Assembly: GCA_950295325.1 (NCBI GenBank) | Contig: OX485804.1 | Coordinates: 5,892,001 to 5,952,000, forward strand | DNA length: 60,000 bases | Direction of reading: 5' to 3' | Source: Polytrichum commune | Taxonomy: Eukaryota > Streptophyta > Polytrichopsida > Polytrichales > Polytrichaceae | Shown here: positions 1-9,420 of the stretch, piece by piece | How the letters are laid out: each line of letters starts with the position of its first letter | Position numbering within the stretch: the stretch's first letter is position 1 | Position numbers and translations under genes: made by a program | Notes under the pieces: generated by a model | Databases searched by the model: none | The model's input: the letters and a program-made list of their open reading frames with translations, nothing else | Told to the model about the DNA's origin: nothing

Positions 1-224
1 TGAGAGTGCCCGCCCTCCATGCATTGCGTGACCAAAATATGGAAAATAAATAGATAAACACAAGCAATAGTTGGCCTATCGAGTTGCTAATTGGTGGGGT
101 GGGGTGGGGTTCAAAGGGTTCTCAATGTGAGATGGGGCCATTAGAAGTACAAAAAAGAAGGAAAAAAGAGAAAAGAAAATCTTCTTAGTTGGTTATTAGG
201 TCACTTAACTATGTGGTTCATCGT

Positions 225-345
225 GGGGAGGAAGCTCCACTGCAGGTGAATTTGAACCAACACGGTGAGGGAAGCTCCACTTGCAAGTGAATTTGAACCA
301 ACATGGGGAGGAAGCTCCACTTGCAGGTGAATTTGAACTAACAAG
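225..345. repeat. 40-bp tandem repeat, three copies
   Basis: The word GAAGCTCCAC recurs at 231, 271 and 311, a strict 40-bp period. Each unit also contains GTGAATTTGAAC. The small minus-strand frames here (201-473) are built from this repeat and are not believed to be genes. Confidence 0.9.
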
Positions 346-563
346 TGGGTAGTTGTTCCTATCAGGTTGGGCAAATGGCTCTTTAAGTAGGTTGTCAATA
401 CAACACTGAGATGTTTGAGAATGGAAGGCAGTTGCCAAGTACTGCGTTGGGTATTTTTAAGATTTTGGTGCAAAGCACTACTGTGAAATTTTGATTTCTA
501 TCTATTTTGCCAGCTGCGAGTAGGTTAGTCACCGCAATGTTTGAGAATTAGAAAGGGGGTAGT

Positions 564-597
564 GTGTAATATGTAATATGTAATATGTAATATGTAA
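564..597. repeat. (ATGTAAT)n microsatellite
   Basis: About four and a half copies of a 7-bp unit, ATGTAAT, followed by a short A run. Confidence 0.9.
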
Positions 598-2127
598 AAA
601 GAACAACCTTCTTCAAGGGGGATTGCCTTTTGCACTAGTGCAATCATAAGCATAAGTTTGCACTTGAACCATGTGATTGTGAATATTATTTTTGTCATGA
701 CATGAAGGGACCCTTGTTTTATTTCTCTTTTTTAGTCCAGGGGGTGGACTCTTCAATGGAAATTTTGAATGACGTGCGTGGGTGACTGAAAATAAAACCC
801 CCATATACAAGACATTTCTAGAGAAAACCGAATGTATATGTACTCACAATAGACTAGACAATAAACTCGTGTATTTATATTGAGGATTTCATTTTAATGT
901 GATAAATGCCTATTTTACGTACACAGAATATATGTAATACAAGAAATGAGTCTTTATTACATATATATTCTACATTCACTTTGCAATGAGAAAGTCATTG
1001 AACAATCTTGCATCCATAGGATATGACTCATAATAAGTTGACCCTATAACACATGTCATTTTGGACCCCTAAGTCTCTTGAACCCATAACCTATGTAAAC
1101 CCACCCTTATTGCTCATGACCCATGTTTTCATAACCATCCCGTGGTTGAAACCTTGACAATGTATCGTCTTTCCATTTGCTTAGAGTAGGAAGATTGCAC
1201 ACGATAATGAAACCTCTTCATTGACATGATTTCATAACCCACACCTGTATTAAGGTCGAGACATCCATAGTCGACCAAAGTTCATTTCATTTCTCACCAA
1301 GGTAATTGTAATGATGATATGGATGAGATCTATATTTTTCAGGCAAACGGAGTTAAGGTCTTATATGATGGTGGCTTTGTGATTGATTACCCTCATAAGA
1401 GTTTTGACAACTATGGTAGCCAAAGATTAGCATTTAGATAAATAATCATGGGTTGACATATAAATTGACTTTGTGTTCCCCTAAACTTTACTGCTTCAAA
1501 CTTTGTAACAATTTCCACATTCATGAATTTAAAAAATATGAACAAAATCGTAGTCTCCTTAGAATTTGTTTCTCTTCGCAAGCTATTACTCCTCCTAAAC
1601 AGATGCAAACTCTCTTATTTCATCGGTTACAGATGTCTTGACCCTAACACAATGTTGCAACCAATGCCTTTGATGACAGTAAAATACGCAAATGTCTCCG
1701 TTATAAAGAGAAAGCATGTACTCGTTACCCTAACTAACCAAAATCCATCCTCACAATTTCATTCATCTAAATTATCCAGGAGGAGGCTTACAGTCCTTTC
1801 CCGAAATGCCGCCCTCTGAGATGACCACGTCACTTGCTAGAGTTAAGGTTAGAAACGGCAGCGATTGTAAAGTTACCACCTCAATTTCATCCATCTAGAT
1901 TGTTCATCCATCTGAATTTCATCCACAAATGATTATGCCCGGTAAGGCTCGCCCTCTCCATGGTTGCTTAGTCATAGCCTTTTGGTTTCCCGGACTGTAA
2001 AAAAAGTCAATTCCACTTTCATTTCAATTATGTTAAAATGTTTCAAAAGGGACCCAAACTTCCTAACGCCGAAACACGGGACTCGGGAGCATGCCAACTA
2101 GGATGACCGGAGTGAGCCAGGTGGCTG

Positions 2128-2134
2128 ACGTGGC
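2128..2134 (+). promoter_or_regulatory. ABRE-like ACGTGGC element upstream of the CML gene
   Basis: The sequence ACGTGGC, preceded by TG, matches the ABA-responsive element core bound by plant bZIP factors. It lies about 220 bp upstream of the TATA box. Function is inferred from the motif and position only; short motifs occur by chance. Confidence 0.35.
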
Positions 2135-2348
2135 GTCCATCTCTCTAGAAATATCTTCCTCCCCCGAAGCTACCTAGAAAGAGCGATTCCCTGTGTGAGT
2201 TACGTTGCAACGTGGCAAAAGCGTAGACTGATGCTCGAATGGGTCTCCAGCCATTCCAATTCCAGCGTAATCTACAGCCGTCGATCTCTCTTAACGGACG
2301 GCTCAGATGTCCCCAGGGTCTTATCGGCACTTCGCTCGGCCCGCGGCA

Positions 2349-2357
2349 CTATATATT
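2349..2357 (+). promoter_or_regulatory. TATA box of the CML gene
   Basis: CTATATATT sits in an otherwise GC-rich stretch about 430 bp before the start codon. Transcription would begin near 2380, leaving a roughly 400-bp leader. The leader has no strong splice pair that I can see. Confidence 0.5.
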
Positions 2358-2778
2358 CAAGGTCCGATGACAAGAGTTGCCATTCAAGCATTTCCCGACG
2401 GAAGCATTTGTCGCAGATTCATGAATTGAGGTCTCACTGTACTTTAACTTAGTTTGGTCATTCGCATTTGGTTGTGTGACGAGAGCTTGGGGATCACTGT
2501 GATCAATACAAAGAGCAAGAAAGATAGATCAGCAGCCTTTTAAACGTTTGCCTTAGAAGAGTTCATATCTGTGCCATTGGGACTTATTAGGGTCAAGAAA
2601 GGGGTTTGCGTGAGGGGATTTGGTTACTGTGTGAGAGAATCTTGTTGTAAGAATTCATGTTTTAGATAGGCGGAGGATTGTAACAGCCTGTTTTGGCTTG
2701 GAACTTGCATCGTGCGAAGAGAGTCCTGTCAGGTAGTAGTTTAAGGTTTCTGTGCTCGAGAGGTTATCGAAGGGCAAG

Positions 2779-3531
2779 ATGATGCGAACGGAGAGTGGTC
2801 ACAAAAAATCTGGAGGACATAGTATCTCGACTGCATCTGGCGAATCGGTATCGCCTAAAGTGCCATCCTCTCCCAAGAATGGGAAGAGAATCGACCCTCC
2901 GTCTCCTAAGGCCTCAAAGAAGATTGAGAAGACGAGCTCTGGCATCCAGTCTCCAAAGGGACAGAATCTGCTCTCAAGAATAACAAGTCGAGCGAGCTTG
3001 AGGTCCAGACGTACGAAGTCAGAATCGGAAACAATCATACAAGCGGTGCGGTCGCAGAAACACCTTCTGCTCGACTTCGAGTCGGAGATACGGAATGCTT
3101 TCAACGTGTTTGATTCCAATGGCGACGGGAAAATTACAGTCACCGAGCTCGGCTCTGTGCTCCGGTCGATTGGAAATGACATTTCCGAAAGTGACCTGCA
3201 GCTGATTATGAACGATGTAGGAAACCGTGATGGGTACATCAGCTTTACAGAGTTCAACAAGGCGATGACGACGTCTCCGAACTCTAACCACTCGGATAGC
3301 GGAGAATATTCTCCTCGTGACGATGAAGCTATCAAAGTAGCTTTCCAAATTTTTGACAAGGATGGAGATCAGCTTATCTCGGCAGACGAGCTCCAGGTTG
3401 TGTTGGTAAGCTTAGGAGACAAAGGATCCACACTCGAAGACTGCCGAAGAATGATAAGCAACGTCGATCGAAATGGTGATGGATATGTGGATTACAAAGA
3501 GTTCCAAGTCTTGCTGGGAGCTGCATTTTGA
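2779..3531 (+). CDS. CML: Calmodulin-like EF-hand protein with basic Ser/Pro/Lys-rich N-terminus
   Basis: Intronless, 250 codons plus TGA stop. The first in-frame ATG is at 2779, with a second ATG directly after it; the frame is open further upstream only from a GTG. Residues 1 to about 85 are basic and rich in Ser, Pro and Lys, so probably disordered. Four EF-hand loops follow: EF1 at 112-123 (DSNGDGKITVTE), EF2 at 147-158 (VGNRDGYISFTE), EF3 at 193-204 (DKDGDQLISADE) and EF4 at 230-241 (DRNGDGYVDYKE). Loops 1, 3 and 4 keep the acidic residues at positions 1, 3, 5 and 12. Loop 2 has Val where Asp is expected at position 1, as if one codon was lost, so it probably binds calcium poorly. Proteins of this family act as calcium sensors that bind target proteins. 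The long N-terminal tail is not calmodulin-like and its role is unknown. No acylation motif or membrane segment is visible. Confidence 0.93.
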   Translation: MMRTESGHKKSGGHSISTASGESVSPKVPSSPKNGKRIDPPSPKASKKIEKTSSGIQSPKGQNLLSRITSRASLRSRRTKSESETIIQAVRSQKHLLLDFESEIRNAFNVFDSNGDGKITVTELGSVLRSIGNDISESDLQLIMNDVGNRDGYISFTEFNKAMTTSPNSNHSDSGEYSPRDDEAIKVAFQIFDKDGDQLISADELQVVLVSLGDKGSTLEDCRRMISNVDRNGDGYVDYKEFQVLLGAAF

Positions 3532-3960
3532 ACCAATGGTAATCAAGCGCAAAATTCCCGAGTTTGACATCTATCTGGAGTCAATCAAACACTAGAACAT
3601 CAGACACTGCGCGTCGTCCTCCACAGTCCTCTTGGCAACGCCTGCACGTCCAATTTTGACAAGGATGGAGACTGCGCCCGAGAAGATTATCAAGCGCGGG
3701 ATTCCAATCTTGTAGAAACATCATCAGTCAACAGGACTTTATTCCTGAAAGCTTCCTTTCGGGAGTTGCACATTTATCAAGTGCGAGCTCGCTCCATCTA
3801 TCAATCAGCAGAGCGCACACGACATACCAGGAATGGAGATATCTTGCCGAGTAAATCAATTTTCAGCTACGCACAGCTGTATATATGTAAAAATTCGAGG
3901 GCAATTGAATAGTGCAGTGCAAATTTCCACGACAAAGCGTGAGAATTGCTTCTCCATCGC
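3532..3960 (+). other. Probable 3' UTR of the CML gene, with a degenerate EF-hand fragment
   Basis: The sequence after the stop holds a short copy (3648-3672) of the EF3 coding segment at 3344-3370: both contain TTTTGACAAGGATGGAGA. A second short pair, ATCAAGCG, recurs near 3543 and 3689. The poly(A) site was not identified. Confidence 0.4.
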
Positions 3961-5660
3961 TTGTAGGAGTTAGTTACGTAGTGAGCGGATGCCAGACACA
4001 GAACGCTTTTTGCCTACTGTTGTTGTTAGTGGCAGAAGCTGTACGAGCTTGATACATTTGTAGCAATAGAGTGAGTACCTTCTGCGTTTTACATTTAAAC
4101 GCTTGACTTTCACCAGACAAATCCCTTCAAGAATATATGTATATCCCCTTGTTTGTGCGATTGTCACAAAGTTTGTGGAAAGTTTCATGATTATTATACA
4201 TAAAACAACATCGATGTTACTCGATCTTCTGGTTTCTTCTGTATAGTTGTGAATGTTTCGCTGCTCCTTGCTCTTGTGAAAGTTCGATGTGGTATCGGGA
4301 TTTCCCCCAACTTTGCAGCAGTACGTGGTATTAACATCAAAGTGGGGAATCTTGAGGATTTCAGGCATTTTGGATTGGCGTGGATACGCGGGGATAGCGC
4401 GGTGGGACTTTTTATTTGTGTTGAAATACTGTCCGGAAATTTGAAAATTGTGAAGACAAAGTTCACAAGAATGCTCAATCCGTGGTTAGAACTTAGCAGA
4501 TCCTTTGGACGTTTTCGTCTCAAAACCTTTTGGATTCTGTTCTTCACTGCCTAATGAGTGCCTTGAACAATTTAAGTAGTAACAAACTGCTGCAAGGAGT
4601 ATACTTCCAGCAAAAGCCTCCTGACAGTCCTCTTTGCCTCACCTTCAATGCTGTTTTCAGTATTATGTTAGAGCCCGCATCCACTCATTTTGGGACAGAT
4701 TTCGAATATCATCTAACAGCCACCACACAAGAGTCGTTTACTCTACAAGGTGGTTGTGGTCTCCACGGAAGTAGAACCACAGAAAGTCACCCATGATCAT
4801 GACTATGATCAACCCTCGTGTAAACGACCCTTCAAACAGGAATAGTTCCCACCGATCTGCCATGTAGCAAATATACAATAAATAGGTGATGTAGTGGGAA
4901 TCTTTGCGATGATATGATCACACTTGATCACACAAGGCTGTTGCTCGCAATTCAGCAAATCAATGCAGTCAATACCCTAGTCAGGTGACACTATTGAGTG
5001 CAGCAGGTCTTGATCAGCATGAAATTTTCTCAGACGGTGATTTCTGACATTCACAATTATTTATGGGTATGACAGGTGTAAATACATGGGTGTTGAGAAC
5101 ATCAATGCGTCTAAGTCTAGCAGGAAGTGTGAGACCATGGGTGTTGCACAGTTCAGGGCATTCTCTTAAATAGGTGAGTTTGCGTTACGAAACATCACAA
5201 TGTTAGTTCTTATTTACTTGACACACTTCAAATGACAGTTTCACAAGCATAATTAACCTTATTGTGCAGGAAATGGAGCTCCAGAAACAACAAGCATCAT
5301 TATGCCTAGGAATATTATTCCCTACAATAAGCACTTCTGCATTTGACTGTGACTCATGTAAATGGGTAGCAGCAATAGTGCCATTTGCAGTGTTACAGAG
5401 AACATGCTTCATTAATTACCTCTAAAGAAATGTGAACATGTACCACCTAAGTCGCCCACACAACTATGTGTGTCATGTCCATGTTGGGAAATCATTTTAC
5501 AAATGGGGAGATTAACCCTCGTCCATACATCCTATATGAAAGTAAAGTACACAAATATCACTTCAACAATAGATGACTGTGTGGCTTCACCCAAAGAAAA
5601 ACTTCCACAAACTGATCCTCACATTGCAGAGGATCAGAAGGCAAAATAATAGCAACTAGT
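3961..5660. other. Intergenic, no supported gene
   Basis: The longest open frame (4249-4554, plus) has no recognisable domain and no transcript signals. I see no repeat family here. The 3' UTR of the minus-strand coiled-coil gene probably occupies part of the right end. Confidence 0.5.
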
Positions 5661-5665
5661 GTGTA

Positions 5666-8208
5666 TCACTTCTTAGCTTTTGAGAACCGTAGACATCGAT
5701 ACTTTTCACCACTCACAGTAATCTCCAACGCACCGTCCTGATTGTCCAAGCTGGAAGCTGTTCCTGTGAGCACGCTTTTCTCCTTCTCCAGGTTCTCTCT
5801 CTCCAATTTTAAGCGTGCTTCTTGCTTTACAATCTCAGCCTGGTTAGAACAACAACAGGTTTTTGATTATATTAGGAGGAATCCTGATGCAGAATCTCAG
5901 TATCTTTGAGCAAGTAGCCATAGTGAAGTGTTCCAAATAGGTTATGGAGAGGCCAAAACAAGAAATTACCAACACAAACTTCTTGAGAGTGTGAGACGTT
6001 ATCTTATGTATCCTACATACCTGTAGCTTGGTCACATTGCGACCCTCAAAATAAATGGAGCAATATCCCTAGTTTGAGCAGCTCCGATGGTCACTGGGAA
6101 ATGATTCCCCCAATAATCGGCTTTCTAGGTTTTTTTGGCATTTTCCATATCCTTATTGTCCACCGATTATAGAGTGAGAGGCGACCCTCTAAACCCCTTC
6201 CCAAGATTGACGGTCAAAGGACTATAGAATCGTCTCCCTCTGAATTCAGCAGTCGGTGAGCATACTGCATTGCCCTAAAAATGCTTTGAAAGCCGATTAT
6301 TGAGCAAACCAGTTTACAATGACCATAGGAGTTGCTCTTACTCTGACATCAGTGTCCAAAGTGTCGATGACTGTAGGGATGTGAAATGTTGGCAACTGTT
6401 ATCAGAAAATTAGAAAGAATAACAGTTGAATGCAGAATGCAGATTGCAGATTCAGGATTGAGAAAATGGCATACTTCTCTTCGAGTCAGCTCTGCCTTCC
6501 AGGCGGCCTCCCTCTCGGCAACCTCGCGCTCCCTCTCCTCTAAGTAGCTGTTCATCTCTCTTTCCTTCATTATACGGTCCTGAATGTCAGCCTCCAATGC
6601 AGCCTTCAATTCCCGCACAAAATTCTCAACGACTGCCTTGATTCGCAGAGACATTTCAGCGGCAGGGACACCCCCTCCAAAATCCCTCTTCACAATCCAA
6701 TCACATGAAGATCCTTCGCATCGGTAATGTGCGTTGCTGCCATGGAACTCTTAAAACCTACAGTGCCTCTGAATGAATGTCAGTCAATTGAGAACTCAGC
6801 ATAATGAACTCCATTGCAACGTGAAGTGGACAAACCCTCCCTCCCCTTTACCCACATCCAATCACATTCTTCCACATCGTGATATTCCGAATCCTACAGA
6901 ACACTTTTGAAAAGCACTTCATTGCTACATAATGAGAGACATTTCAACTGCAGGGACACCCCCTCCAAAACCCCTCTTCACAATCCAATGACATGAAGAT
7001 ACTTCGCTTTGGTAGTGTGTGTTGCTTCCATGGAACTTTTAAAACCAACATCACGCCATGCCTCTGAATGAATGTCAGTCAATTGACAATTCAACAGAAT
7101 AAACTCCATTACAACGTGAAGTGGACAAACCGCCCCGCGTTTTATCGCCATCATGAAGGTTTCAAAAGCTGCGATTACCCTCCGAAGATGAGGGACTTAA
7201 ACTCCAGAGCCCCAAGGTGATATCCTCCCTGGCCACGAAATTTGCCGCTCCAAAACAATGCAGTGTACTGACCGTCAAGACGAGCTTCCTCCCTACTTAG
7301 GATTTCGTTCAGAACCTTTTCTTAAGGACTTCAGGTTCAGCATGAATGTTAACCTTATTGACAACATCTTTCACACACTTCCCTTTTATAAAACTAAATG
7401 ATCGCTCCCCTCGCCTCGAGCTGCAACTGTGTTAATCCCAATTGAAACAAGTAGAACACAAGCGATAATAAAAAAATGTATACCTATGGATCAACACGAA
7501 TGTACACCTGTTATGACATGTTTCTCACACTTCCCCTGTTATGAAACGAATAGTTCGCTCCTCTCTCCCTAGCTGCAGCTGTACCCAATTGAAACAAGTA
7601 GAACACAAGCAATAATAACAATTGTACGACTATGAATCAGCATGGATGTATACCTAATTAAACCATGCTTCACACACTTCCCCTGTCATAACACTGATAG
7701 ATGATAAAGATTTCGTCATCATCAGAAGTTTCTCGGATTCTCAGACAATAACACATGCAGCCAGATTCAGCATGAATGTATACCTAATTATCAACATGCC
7801 TCGCACACTTCCCCTGTTAAGAAAAATTCGCTCCTCTCGCCCCTAGCTGCAACTATCCTGTTCCAAATTGAAACACGAAGTATACAAGCGATAGAAGGAG
7901 TTGGTGCCATCCACAGAAAATTTCACTGAATTCCCAGACCAGACCAATGCAAATGCCCCGCTGCGGTTAGGATGGACAACAAATTGCATCACTGTCCGAT
8001 TTTTAAAATTAACAAGTAAGGGGTAATTTCACCAACTCACCGTCTCGCCCGCGCTCGAGGCGAAACTACCGTTGGAGGATCGGGAAAGAAAAACGATACC
8101 TCATAGGATACTTCTACATGAAAATCACGAACCCTGGCAGGCAAAAGAACTCACCGGAGAGTAGAATTGATGTTTAAGGTTACGCATCACATCTCCAGCG
8201 GCTCCCAT
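5666..8208 (-). CDS. Conserved plant coiled-coil protein of unknown function (4 exons)
   Basis: Exons on the minus strand: 8208-8155, 7267-7179, 6685-6475 and 5839-5666. All introns are GT-AG and the phases (0, 2, 0) join without a break, giving 175 residues. Exon 1 starts MGAAGDVMRN and ends in a good donor, GTGAGT. Exon 2 encodes a Gly/aromatic segment (YTALFWSGKF...). From about residue 60 to 155 the protein is highly charged (EREREVAEREAAWKAEL; ARLKLERENLEKEK) and reads as one long coiled coil. It ends in a compact tail, ITVSGEKYRCLRFSKAKK, which I believe is conserved among land plants, though I cannot attach a family name. There is no signal peptide or membrane span. Exons 3 and 4 are secure. 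Exons 1 and 2 rest on splice sites and matching phase. The exon 3 acceptor at 6686 is duplicated further upstream in intron 2. Confidence 0.75.
6647..6834. repeat. Tandem duplication copy A spanning the exon 3 acceptor of the coiled-coil gene
   Basis: This segment covers the first part of exon 3, its 3' splice site and adjoining intron. It reappears at 6935-7130 with scattered substitutions and small indels. Confidence 0.9.
6935..7130. repeat. Tandem duplication copy B inside intron 2 of the coiled-coil gene
   Basis: A diverged copy of 6647-6834 within intron 2. It retains the acceptor-like GTGAAGAG and the start of exon 3 coding sequence, but the frame then reaches a TAG, so use as an exon would truncate the protein. 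Confidence 0.9.
7335..7900. repeat. Degenerate ~150-bp tandem repeats in intron 1 of the coiled-coil gene
   Basis: Phrases such as CACACTTCCCCTGTTA, TCGCTCC, CTAGCTGCA and TTGAAACAAGTAGAACAC recur in the same order about every 150 bp, with four copies. The third carries an unrelated insert near 7695-7760. Confidence 0.75.
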
Positions 8209-8548
8209 GTCACAAGAGTATCATCGAAACGAATCGGTGGTTCATGAAGATCGCCTGAAGAATTCAATCCAAAAAAATCTGCGAAGAATTGTCGGACAGC
8301 GATTCTTCGCGTTCGCATTCGATGCTCAATTGCTCCCAACGCCAGAGAGAGAGACACACACACGCAGAGCGGGTTCGCAGCCCAGCGGGTGGGCGGACCA
8401 ACCCGGGCTCACCCGGCCCGGCCCGCGGGGTCAATTAGCGGTCCCTGTTCATTTGGGGTGATGAAATGCGTGGAGGAGAGGGTAGTGCGTTAGGCTCCCT
8501 CTATTGGCCATTGTGAACAAAAAATACACTATCATCATTATATAAGTT
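8209..8548. other. 5' leader and promoter region of the coiled-coil gene
   Basis: A GC-rich patch (8375-8440) and a short (GA)n/(AC)n run (8346-8362) lie upstream of the minus-strand start. I see no clear TATA box. The plus-strand open frame at 8207-8461 is a shadow. Confidence 0.4.
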
Positions 8549-8549
8549 A

Positions 8550-9048
8550 GGGCCACTTCACACATGAGCCAAGAGCCGTGACCTTGAAACCGTGAGAGCC
8601 CAAAAGAAAGTGTCCAAAGGCCGTCCCAACACACGTCCAACATCATGTAGTGTGGTCACGGACCCTCAAGTGTAGTGTGAAGTCATATGTGACTAGGCCC
8701 TCAACCAAATGCTATTTCAAAGTAATTCTATTCATGCGGGTCTTCACGCATGATAAAATAGAGTAAATCAACGGTTGTGAGCATTTGGAGTGCCATGGTC
8801 TCCCGGTTTTGCGTTGGGCCTACCTCCAAGAGGTGGTTTTTGAAAATAATCCAAGTGACCATGAAACATGCTCCACTTGATGCCATGTAGGAACCCATGT
8901 AGACTTTACATCCATCTTGCATTCACATTCTCCGTTGGTCCCTCAAGCGTAGTGTGAAGTGAACTTGGACCGGCTCCGCCTTTTCCACCAATGAGAGTGC
9001 TTGAAATGTAATGGTCACGGGGTCACAGTCTTGTGTGTGAAGTGGCCC
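8550..9048. mobile_element. PIF/Harbinger-like MITE, family A, copy 1 (499 bp)
   Basis: Terminal inverted repeats begin GGGCCACTTCACAC at the left and end GTGTGTGAAGTGGCCC at the right. The flanks are a 3-bp TTA duplication (8547-8549 and 9049-9051), as expected for PIF/Harbinger elements. No transposase is encoded. A near full-length sister lies at 49541-50044. Confidence 0.88.
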
Positions 9049-9084
9049 TTAGATTTTGGCAACCTATGGCAAGGGCGGGTGGGC

Positions 9085-9195
9085 ATTGGTCCAAAGTTCC
9101 AAACAACCATTTGTCAACAACAGCATGTCAAGCAAACAATTTGGGGATGATGGCCTAGGACATTAACTCATATTCACATGTGCAACCTACCAAGA
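9085..9195. repeat. Direct repeat, copy 1
   Basis: About 110 bp containing GGTCCAAAGTTCCAAA and GATGGCCTAGGACATT, repeated at 9695-9800 in the same orientation. The SINE-like sequence at 9203 lies between the two copies. Confidence 0.8.
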
Positions 9196-9202
9196 GGCAC
9201 CA

Positions 9203-9420
9203 CAGGCCTTGGCTAGGTGGTTAGGGCTCATGGCCCCCAATGAGGAGGTTGTGGGTTCTATTCCCCATGCCGGCGTGGTGCTCACCACCTTAGTCCACCC
9301 AACTATGGTGGGGGGTCCTTGGACCTTGTTGTATGGGTACCTCAAAGCCCTTTGGGGGGATACCATGTCCGGTATCTTCAAGGCACTAGTGGCTAGCTAT
9401 GAACTAGTATAGTGTGTCAC
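9203..9420 (+). mobile_element. tRNA-derived SINE-like element
   Basis: The head carries an A-box-like TGGCTAGGTGG (9210-9220) and, about 35 bp downstream, a B-box-like GGTTCTATTCC (9254-9264), the spacing of an internal RNA polymerase III promoter. It does not fold into an intact tRNA that I can support. The open frame across it (9209-9412) is taken as fortuitous. The 3' boundary is uncertain. Confidence 0.6.

Larger units (their letters stand above)
1..2100. other. Gene-free left flank
   Basis: No convincing coding exon was seen on either strand. The open frames here are short, lack family resemblance and overlap simple repeats. The stretch holds a 40-bp tandem repeat (225-345), a 7-bp microsatellite (564-597) and a copy of a short dispersed motif (1977-2030), each listed separately. 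Confidence 0.6.

Noticed and set aside
2799-3359. 186-codon minus-strand open frame across the CML gene
   Set aside because: It is antisense to a clear four-EF-hand coding frame, has no domain and depends on the codon bias of the real gene.
4249-4554. 101-aa plus-strand frame after the CML gene
   Set aside because: It overlaps a similar-length minus-strand frame, has no recognisable motif and no sign of splicing.
9203-9275. Possible functional tRNA gene
   Set aside because: It has box-like motifs, but I cannot fold a full cloverleaf with an acceptor stem and anticodon arm.
9209-9412. 67-aa frame in the 9.2-kb region
   Set aside because: It coincides with a tRNA-derived SINE-like sequence with A and B boxes; the frame is fortuitous.
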